Below, in pieces: positions 57,566 to 64,000 of a stretch of DNA of 64,000 nucleotides (positions are counted from its first letter, which is position 1; every line of letters starts with the position of its first letter). The translations under genes were made by a program, and so were the position numbers. This stretch comes from Colwellia sp. Arc7-D. Its GTDB lineage: Bacteria; Pseudomonadota; Gammaproteobacteria; Enterobacterales; Alteromonadaceae. A model generated the notes under the pieces. That model had not been told where the DNA came from. It saw only the letters and a list, made by a program, of their open reading frames with translations, and made no database searches. Where the stretch lies: contig NZ_CP028924.1 in assembly GCF_003061515.1 (NCBI RefSeq), positions 4,216,001 to 4,280,000 of the forward strand. The letters run 5' to 3'.

Positions 57566-58336
57566 CTAATCCTCTATCAAAGCTTTATAAGCCAAATAAT
57601 ATTGATAACCGGGATCTGTAAGTAACTTACCAGCAGCCAATTTAAGTTTTTCTAACATGCCACTTTCTGTATTTATATTCGCAGCAATATAACTCTCTCG
57701 ACGTGTTTCTGGTAAAACGTGAACAGAAATTAACGCTTCAGCGTTTTGTTGTTGCTCGGCAAAAAAATCGATTAAAACATTAGGGTCGGTAAAAATTAAA
57801 TCGACTTTACCTGATAAGAATAGTGCGATCCCATGCTTTAAAGATGACACAACATAAAGATTAGTTTTTTCGCTAAAGCCTAAGTTCACTAATGAGTGAT
57901 AACCATAACTGTCTCGTATAACAATGATGGTTTTGGATCTTGCTTCACTCAAGGTTTCAATTCGGTTTTCAGGTCTACTTTTCAATGAGACAAAGCCACG
58001 CTCAAGTTCGCTAACTTTAATCAGCCAATGAAACTTATCTTCTCGCGCTTGTGTTCGTACCATACTAACAACTAAAGTATTTTCCCGATTTAATACCGTT
58101 TGATATGCTCTAGACCAAGGCAATAGTTCAAGCGGGGCTTGCAGTTGACTATGTTGTAATAGTAATTTGAGGATTTCTGCGCTTGGACCTTTTACTTCAT
58201 TATTTTCGTGATATTGCAGCATAGGATGTTCGGCTGCAACAGCCATTAAAGCTGAATCAGCTCGAACACAATTCATAAACAAAAGATTTATGAAAACCAA
58301 CTTTAACAAAAATAGAGTTATAAAAGATCCTTTCAT
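57566..58336 (-). CDS. periplasmic solute-binding protein, family 3, inserted in the glm block
   Basis: This 256-aa exported protein has signal SFITLFLLKLVFINLLFMNCVRA. The solute-binding family 3 fold shows in HPMLQYHENNEVKGPSAEIL, LPWSRAYQTVLN, WLIKVSELERGFVSLK and LFLSGKVDLIFTDPN. The gene starts 8 bases after the glmU stop, so it rides on the glmU transcript. No permease or ATPase is present. Its ligand is not evident; the link with amino-sugar metabolism is positional only. Confidence 0.8.
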   Translation of the reverse strand: MKGSFITLFLLKLVFINLLFMNCVRADSALMAVAAEHPMLQYHENNEVKGPSAEILKLLLQHSQLQAPLELLPWSRAYQTVLNRENTLVVSMVRTQAREDKFHWLIKVSELERGFVSLKSRPENRIETLSEARSKTIIVIRDSYGYHSLVNLGFSEKTNLYVVSSLKHGIALFLSGKVDLIFTDPNVLIDFFAEQQQNAEALISVHVLPETRRESYIAANINTESGMLEKLKLAAGKLLTDPGYQYYLAYKALIED

Positions 58337-58344
58337 GCTTTGTT

Positions 58345-59706
58345 TTATTTCTTAGTAGGTCGCTTCCAACCGGCAATATTACGCTGCTTGCCACGGGCTA
58401 CACTTAATTCGTTATCATCAACATTTTTAACAATAACCGAACCTGCCGCTGTTGTTGCCATTTTACCAATAGTAACAGGGGCTACTAACGAAGCATTTGA
58501 GCCGATAAATGCACCAGCACCAATAATAGTTTTAGCTTTATTTACACCATCGTAATTACAGGTAATAGTACCAGCACCAATATTAGCCTGAGCGCCAATT
58601 TCAGCATCACCTAAATAGCTTAAATGACCGGCTTTTGCTCCTTCGCCTAAGCGAGTTTTTTTCATCTCAACAAAGTTACCAATGTGAGAGTCACGCATTA
58701 ATTCAGAGCCTGGACGTATACGAGCAAATGGACCTACTGAAGCTAGATCACCAATTATAGCTCCATCAACCATTGAATTAGGTTTAATTTCAGCACCTTG
58801 TCCGATACTGCAATCTTTCAATATACAATTTGCGCCAATAATCGCATTATCAGCAATATCAACATTACCTTCGAAAATACAGTTAACGTCAATCACCACT
58901 TCTTGACCAACGGTAACATTGCCTCGAATATCAATGCGATTAGGATCACGTAAACTTGCGCCGGCAATCATTAACTCTTCAGCTTTTCTGAGTTGATAAG
59001 CTCTTTCTAAACCCGCTAATTGCACACGATTATTTGCGCCTTCTACTTCAATTTCGCTATCAGGATGAGCCGTAGCAATAAGCTTACCTTCTTGATGACA
59101 AGCGGCAATAATGTCAGTTAAGTAATATTCACCTTGTGCATTGTCGCTTGATAAATTCGCTAACCAGCGTTTTAAATCGCCACCATTAGCCAGTAATATT
59201 CCAGTATTCGCTTCATTGACTAATAGTTGCTCAGCGCTTGCATCTTTTTGTTCAACAATACCCACTACAGTGCCTGAACTATCGCGCATAATTCGACCGT
59301 AGCCAGTTGGGTTTGCTAAATGCACGGTCAATAGCGCCATACCCTGATCAGGTTTAGCAGCGATTAAACGTTGCAGCGTACTAACTTTGGTTAAAGGTAC
59401 GTCTCCGTAGAGTACCAGCACATTTTCATCGTCAGATAAAAATGGTGATGCCATATCAACAGCATGACCTGTACCTAATTGCTCTTTTTGTTCAACAAAG
59501 GTTAAATCATCACCCGTGACTTTCGCTTTAAGCACATCGCCACCAAAGCCATAAACTAAATAGATATTTTCACTATCTACTTGGCGCGCTGCGTCAATTA
59601 CATGAGACACCATAGGCTTTTCAGCTACGGGATGAAGAACTTTAGGTAAGGCAGAACGCATGCGAGTGCCTTTACCTGCCGCTAAGATAACAACAGAGAG
59701 AGCCAT
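58345..59706 (-). CDS. glmU: bifunctional UDP-N-acetylglucosamine pyrophosphorylase / glucosamine-1-phosphate acetyltransferase
   Basis: This 453-aa enzyme acetylates glucosamine 1-phosphate and joins the product with UTP to give UDP-GlcNAc. The start at 59706 was chosen because [18 protein letters not shown] begins the uridylyltransferase domain; 64 extra codons upstream are non-homologous. Also present: [29 protein letters not shown], then the left-handed beta-helix acetyltransferase ([32 protein letters not shown]) ending [14 protein letters not shown]. It heads a four-gene block ending with glmS. The ATP-synthase genes usually found upstream are absent; tex lies divergently instead. Confidence 0.97.
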   Translation of the reverse strand: MALSVVILAAGKGTRMRSALPKVLHPVAEKPMVSHVIDAARQVDSENIYLVYGFGGDVLKAKVTGDDLTFVEQKEQLGTGHAVDMASPFLSDDENVLVLYGDVPLTKVSTLQRLIAAKPDQGMALLTVHLANPTGYGRIMRDSSGTVVGIVEQKDASAEQLLVNEANTGILLANGGDLKRWLANLSSDNAQGEYYLTDIIAACHQEGKLIATAHPDSEIEVEGANNRVQLAGLERAYQLRKAEELMIAGASLRDPNRIDIRGNVTVGQEVVIDVNCIFEGNVDIADNAIIGANCILKDCSIGQGAEIKPNSMVDGAIIGDLASVGPFARIRPGSELMRDSHIGNFVEMKKTRLGEGAKAGHLSYLGDAEIGAQANIGAGTITCNYDGVNKAKTIIGAGAFIGSNASLVAPVTIGKMATTAAGSVIVKNVDDNELSVARGKQRNIAGWKRPTKK

Positions 59707-59916
59707 AATTAATCCGATTAAATTTATAAAGTTACTTATATCAAGTTGATGAGTAAGCATAAACTCATCAGTTTTTGATAATGTATAGCAACATTGTAAC
59801 GTTAAATTACCTGCTTCTCTATTAAAAATAATATTAACAACTTGTTGGGAGTTATGACTTTTTATCCTCCTGAAAAAACCTCTTAAGGTGTATCGCACCT
59901 CACAAGTAATTGAGTG

Positions 59917-59922
59917 TATAAT
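59917..59922 (+). promoter_or_regulatory. -10 element candidate for tex
   Basis: TATAAT preceded by GTG lies 47 bases before the tex ATG. The -35 region is weak, so the element is a candidate only. Confidence 0.4.
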
Positions 59923-59968
59923 GAAGCCAACAAAACTAAGACCTTTATAGATTTAGGATCCCATATAA

Positions 59969-62308
59969 ATGATGCCCATTGCTGAGCAAATTGCCACAGA
60001 ACTTGATGTAAAAACCAGCCAAATAAATGCTGCTATAAACTTATTAGATGAAGGCGCGACAGTGCCTTTTATTGCTCGTTATAGAAAAGAAGTTACCCAA
60101 GGACTTGATGACAATCATTTGCGCCATCTTGCGCAACGCTTAGTTTATTTACGTGATTTGGCTGATCGCAGAAAAGTTATTATCAATAACATTGAGCAGC
60201 AAGGTAAGTTAACCCCAGCATTAGCCAATGAGCTTAATAATGCTGACAACAAAACACGTTTAGAAGACCTTTATTTACCTTATAAGCCTAAAAGAAAAAC
60301 TAAAGGGCAAATTGCCATAAACGCAGGCTTAGAGCCTTTAGCCAATAAGATTTATAACAACTGGCAACTAGACCCAACACAAGAAGCAAAGGCTTTCATT
60401 AATAAAGAGCAAGGCTTTAATGATGAAGTTTCTGTACTTGAAGGGGCTCATTTCATCTTGGTTGAGCGTTTTGCTGAAGATGCCAATTTAATCCAAAAAT
60501 TACGCCGTCACTTACTTAAGCAAGCTCACTTGTGTAGTAAATTGATAAAGGGCAAAGAAAAAGAAGCAGCAAAGTATCGCGATTATTTTGAACATTCAGA
60601 ATTATTAAAATCGGTACCGTCACACCGCATGTTAGCCATGTTACGTGGTCGTAATGAAAAACTTTTATCATTAAATATTGATACAGACCCAGGGCAAGAA
60701 GGGGCATTTTCAAGCGCACAACAAATAATTACTGAACATTTCAATCTACGCTTAACGGGCCAAGCTGCAGCAGAGTTTTTAACAAAAGTGGTACAAACTA
60801 CGTGGAAAGTAAAACTTAGCCAAAGTTTAGAAACAGAATTATTAGGACAATTACGAGAACAAGCTGAAGTAGAAGCGATTAAGGTTTTTTCACGTAACTT
60901 AAACGACTTAATGATGGCAGCACCCGCAGGTGCGAAAGTAACTTTAGGCTTAGATCCTGGGCTTCGAACTGGCTGTAAATTAGCTATCGTCGATGCTACC
61001 GGTAAATTATTGCAAACCGCCACCATATTCCCACATGCCCCGCAAAATCATTGGGATAAGTCAGTTCGTACTTTAGTTAACTTATGTCAGCAACATAAAG
61101 TAGAATTAGTTGCCATAGGTAACGGTACTGCTTCACGCGAAAGTGACAAACTGATTGCTGATGTTATAACTAAACTAGAAAACAACAAACCAACCAAAGT
61201 AATTGTCAGTGAAGCTGGCGCTTCGGTTTATTCAGCATCTGAATTTGCCGCCAAAGAATTTCCAGATTTAGATGTGTCTATTCGTGGTGCTGTTTCTATT
61301 GCTCGACGCTTGCAAGACCCTCTAGCAGAGTTAGTTAAAATAGATCCCAAAGCGATTGGTGTAGGACAATATCAACATGATGTTAGTCAAAGCCAGCTCA
61401 GCCAAACCTTAGACAACGTTATTGAAGACTGTGTTAACGCGGTGGGTGTTGACCTAAACAGCGCTTCTGCAGCGTTATTAATGCGTGTGTCCGGTTTAAA
61501 CAAAACCATGGCAAATAACGTAGTAAGTTTTCGCGATGAGCACGGTCGATTCAACAACCGTAATGAATTAAAAAAAGTCGCACGTTTAGGGCCGAAAGCT
61601 TTCGAACAAGCTGCAGGGTTTTTACGCATAAATAATGGTAATAATCCGTTAGATTTCTCAGGTGTTCACCCTGAAACCTATAGTTTAGTTGAGCAACTAT
61701 TAAAACAACTTAACACCGACATCAATAATGTTATAGGCAATAAAGCAACGTTAGAAAAAATTAATGTTGAAAGCTTAGTAAGTGATGCTTTTGGTGAAGT
61801 TACGGTTAAAGACATTATTAGTGAGTTAGAAAAACCGGGGCGTGATCCGCGACCAGAGTTTAAAACGGCAACGTTTCAAGAAGGTGTTAATACCATTAAC
61901 GACTTGAAGGTTGGCATGATACTCGAAGGCATTATTTCAAATGTGGCTAATTTTGGTGCTTTTGTCGATATTGGTGTCCATCAAGACGGCTTAGTACATA
62001 TTTCATCGCTGACCGATAAATTTGTTAGTGATCCGCATGAAATTGTCAAAGCGGGTGAAGTGGTTAAAGTTAAAGTCATGGAAGTTGATCCACAACGTAA
62101 GCGCATTAGTTTAACCATGCGTTTAGATGAAGCGACACCTCAAGTGAAAAGTCAGCCGACTGAGAAGTCGCAAAAAGCGCCTCATAATGACAAAAATACT
62201 AAGCCAAATCATCACAAAAATAAAGTCAGAACACAGCAGCCAAAAGTAGATAATAATGCTGCCATGGGTAATGCTTTTGCCGACGCTTTTGCTAAGTTGA
62301 AGAAATAG
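59969..62308 (+). CDS. tex: Tex-family RNA-binding transcription accessory protein
   Basis: This 779-aa cytoplasmic protein related to eukaryotic Spt6 binds RNA and affects transcript elongation. Order: N-terminal helical domain with the hallmark [21 protein letters not shown] (about 32-52), a YqgF/RNase H-like domain ([17 protein letters not shown], near 325-345), the helix-hairpin-helix region ([37 protein letters not shown]) and a C-terminal S1 domain ([31 protein letters not shown], near 648-678). The tail is basic and low-complexity. There are two adjacent ATG codons; the first is used here. Transcribed divergently from glmU. Confidence 0.96.
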   Translation: MMPIAEQIATELDVKTSQINAAINLLDEGATVPFIARYRKEVTQGLDDNHLRHLAQRLVYLRDLADRRKVIINNIEQQGKLTPALANELNNADNKTRLEDLYLPYKPKRKTKGQIAINAGLEPLANKIYNNWQLDPTQEAKAFINKEQGFNDEVSVLEGAHFILVERFAEDANLIQKLRRHLLKQAHLCSKLIKGKEKEAAKYRDYFEHSELLKSVPSHRMLAMLRGRNEKLLSLNIDTDPGQEGAFSSAQQIITEHFNLRLTGQAAAEFLTKVVQTTWKVKLSQSLETELLGQLREQAEVEAIKVFSRNLNDLMMAAPAGAKVTLGLDPGLRTGCKLAIVDATGKLLQTATIFPHAPQNHWDKSVRTLVNLCQQHKVELVAIGNGTASRESDKLIADVITKLENNKPTKVIVSEAGASVYSASEFAAKEFPDLDVSIRGAVSIARRLQDPLAELVKIDPKAIGVGQYQHDVSQSQLSQTLDNVIEDCVNAVGVDLNSASAALLMRVSGLNKTMANNVVSFRDEHGRFNNRNELKKVARLGPKAFEQAAGFLRINNGNNPLDFSGVHPETYSLVEQLLKQLNTDINNVIGNKATLEKINVESLVSDAFGEVTVKDIISELEKPGRDPRPEFKTATFQEGVNTINDLKVGMILEGIISNVANFGAFVDIGVHQDGLVHISSLTDKFVSDPHEIVKAGEVVKVKVMEVDPQRKRISLTMRLDEATPQVKSQPTEKSQKAPHNDKNTKPNHHKNKVRTQQPKVDNNAAMGNAFADAFAKLKK

Positions 62309-62390
62309 CTTTGAGATTTAAGTTACAGCATTATTAGCTTTTACCTAACAATGCTGTAGCCATTATCAAGATGGCTTAGAGCGGCCTGAG

Positions 62391-62492
62391 CATCGTCACT
62401 TTTTCATATCCATGTGACTATGACATACCGTTCATCCTGAACATCGTCACTCTTTCACATCCGTGTGATCGTGACATACCGTTCATCCTGAA
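62391..62492 (+). repeat. two tandem 51-bp structured repeats
   Basis: Two nearly identical 51-base units start CATCGTCAC at 62391 and 62442. Each carries a nested stem (GTCAC...TCACATCC-GTGTGA...GTGAC in unit 2) and a second small stem GTTCATCCTGAAC. They lie between convergent genes (tex and a porin) and look like REP-type intergenic repeats. Confidence 0.75.
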
Positions 62493-62523
62493 CATAAAAA
62501 AGGGGAAGCAAAAGCTTCCCCAT
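62493..62523 (-). terminator. porin terminator
   Basis: GGGGAAGC, a four-base loop and GCTTCCCC form an 8-bp GC-rich stem. On the minus strand it is followed by TTTTTT. It lies 45 bases after the porin stop. Confidence 0.85.
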
Positions 62524-62565
62524 AAATAACCTCGGTTGGGAGGTTAACTAACGCAAGATAGTAAA

Positions 62566-63600
62566 CTAAAGCACGTACTTAGCTGAAAATTGTACATAGT
62601 CAGAATCGGCATTTTGATCTGCTGATTCAAAATTACCTACTTCAAAACCAAATGATAATTCTTTAGTATAGTTTTTAAAGATATTCACACCCCAATGTCT
62701 TCTGTCGGCATCTGAAACTTCTGTTGTCGTTTTACCGAAGAATGCTGTACTGCGAATGTCGTCACTCCAGAAATGGCGGTAAGCGACCATAAATGAGGTT
62801 GTTTCTTCGACTTCTTCACCAACTAAATCACGAGCAGCTACCACGCCTACATAACGTCCGGTTTCACCGCCATGTAATTGGAAACGTATATCATCTTTAC
62901 CAAAGGTTTTTACATTACCCGCAATACCGTAACCAAATGCTGACTCAGAATTACCACCGAGCGTATTTAATTGTCGAGCTAAACCCGCAACAGAAACGTT
63001 ACCCCAATCACCTTTAAAGGTATATTTAGCAATAACATCTGGCAATTTATCTTGGGTTGGATCACCTTTATCTGACTCAGGGTTTTCTATCGAAACTTGG
63101 AAATTTCCTTGGGTATAGCGAACTTGGCCTTGACGAATAAACGCGGCGGCATTTAGTGGACCAGCAAAATCAGCTGCTTCTGCTAAAGCACTTGTATTGA
63201 CAAAAGTTGACCACGTTTGACCAACTAAAATGTTTTTATATTTAATAAATGCATGACGTAATCTTGGACTAGCCGAGTTCGATACAATTTCGTTACCACC
63301 GCCGCCATGAAAATCAAGTTCAATAAAACCAGTGATATCACCATGAACATATTTAGTGTTAAAACGAGACTCGGTTGCACGAAAGCTAGTGCGAGAAATA
63401 TCACCTACATTACCAGCACCAACCCAATAATCGTTAGTAATACTGTTAATGTTACCGTCAACATAACGCGTATCTAATTTTATATAGCCACCAAAGGTAA
63501 TGGTGTCATTATCAGATAACTTAATTTCATAACCAGCGCTTGCGCTGCCAGCCATAGCTAAAAGACCTGTTGCTAATAAAAGCTTTTTCTTATTAAACAT
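62566..63600 (-). CDS. DcaP-like outer-membrane porin
   Basis: This 344-aa protein has signal MFNKKKLLLATGLLAMAGSASA and starts its barrel with TITFGGYIKLDTRYVDG, the opening seen in DcaP-family trimeric porins. Other family-like parts are TESRFNTKY, FIELDFHGGGGNE, LRHAFIKYKNILVGQTWSTF and LPDVIAKYTF. The C-terminus is VQFSAKYVL. The protein is expected to let small dicarboxylates, peptides or similar solutes cross the outer membrane. It is transcribed alone, with a terminator after it and a partial acyl-CoA synthetase-type gene upstream on the same strand. Confidence 0.88.
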   Translation of the reverse strand: MFNKKKLLLATGLLAMAGSASAGYEIKLSDNDTITFGGYIKLDTRYVDGNINSITNDYWVGAGNVGDISRTSFRATESRFNTKYVHGDITGFIELDFHGGGGNEIVSNSASPRLRHAFIKYKNILVGQTWSTFVNTSALAEAADFAGPLNAAAFIRQGQVRYTQGNFQVSIENPESDKGDPTQDKLPDVIAKYTFKGDWGNVSVAGLARQLNTLGGNSESAFGYGIAGNVKTFGKDDIRFQLHGGETGRYVGVVAARDLVGEEVEETTSFMVAYRHFWSDDIRSTAFFGKTTTEVSDADRRHWGVNIFKNYTKELSFGFEVGNFESADQNADSDYVQFSAKYVL

Positions 63601-63736
63601 TTTTACTTTCCCCGTGTGTTATTAACCTTAGAGCAACAACAGCTAAGCTCTGGCGGTGTTTTTATCGATTAAGTTTTCAATAACGTATTTATTATCTGTA
63701 GTTTTAATAAACCGTTATCATTATTTTTATATTTTT

Positions 63737-64000
63737 TTATGCTGCATATTTCACTGTAATACACTGTGATTTAAGTGTTTTTCTAGAAATTCTTTTATTT
63801 TGATCAACAGGAAGCTTTTCTACGAATGTTATAACATCAGCACGTGCAAATTCACCTACACCACCAGCAAGCTTGGCATTAATAGCATTCGATAAAGTCG
63901 TTTTTTCAATACCCGAATGAGTCAATTCAATATAGACATGAAGCGCATTTCCTTTGTGCTCATGAGGCACACCAAAAACAATCGCTTGTTCAACGCCAGC
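63737..64000 (-). CDS. AMP-forming acyl-CoA synthetase type enzyme, C-terminal end only
   Basis: The frame is open to the window's right edge and reads AGVEQAIVFGVPHEHKGNALHVYIEL, then ARADVITFVEKLPVDQNKRISRKTLKSQ before the stop. This is the C-terminal lid domain of the ANL (acyl-CoA synthetase/AMP-ligase) superfamily: 'VVGVPDxxKG' and the Lys of the 'PRTxxGKIxRRxLR' motif, here PVDQNKRISRKTLK. About 88 codons are visible; the catalytic AMP-binding domain is outside. The exact substrate is not decidable. Confidence 0.7.
   Translation of the reverse strand, partial: AGVEQAIVFGVPHEHKGNALHVYIELTHSGIEKTTLSNAINAKLAGGVGEFARADVITFVEKLPVDQNKRISRKTLKSQCITVKYAA

Overview
The window is chromosomal DNA of a marine, AT-rich gammaproteobacterium. 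It looks like an Alteromonadales member of the Colwellia/Thalassotalea type. This is inferred from base composition, gene style (TonB receptors, GPH transporters, PEP-CTERM and SdrD_B/DUF11 surface proteins, a DcaP-type porin) and the glmU / DeoR regulator / glmS arrangement. No database search was possible. No tRNA, rRNA, CRISPR array, transposase or phage gene was seen.

Layout. 1-3.7 kb (+): phosphorelay operon made of a CHASE3 histidine kinase (5' end outside the window), an Rcp1-like receiver and a REC-HK-REC-REC hybrid kinase. 4-8.6 kb (+): hemerythrin, outer-membrane phospholipase A, a phosphatase/diacylglycerol-kinase fusion, MscS and an entericidin-type lipoprotein. 8.8-11 kb: katG. 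11.2-16.5 kb: an ECF sigma factor, a frameshifted anti-sigma factor and a lipoprotein on the minus strand, then a subtilisin-like protease, a beta-barrel protein and a secreted Asn/Ser-rich repeat protein. Three look-alike ECF promoters tie this block together. 16.9-18.2 kb: tandem duplication of a DUF1328 membrane peptide, a LEA-like lipoprotein and a terminator; the first copy is damaged.

18.7-26 kb: sucrose utilisation locus with TonB receptor, GPH symporter, sucrose phosphorylase and LacI regulator. CTTAATCGATTAAG operators lie before the receptor and the phosphorylase. A kinase remnant follows. 26.4-29.2 kb: an orphan solute-binding protein and a TetR/oxidoreductase pair with two operators.

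29.5-54.1 kb (-): about 25 kb of very large surface proteins. One part is a five-gene operon: small DUF11 protein, 905-aa DUF11 protein, ~1960-aa protein with a C-terminal outer-membrane barrel, OmpA-type lipoprotein, 2346-aa DUF11/lamin-tail protein. The other part is a PEP-CTERM protein and a 1689-aa SdrD_B protein, which share a domain. This is the best candidate for an undescribed system, probably a surface fibre or envelope layer with its own barrel and peptidoglycan anchor.

54.9-64 kb: housekeeping block (glmS, DeoR regulator, solute-binding protein, glmU, divergent tex), then a DcaP-like porin and the 3' end of an acyl-CoA synthetase-type gene.
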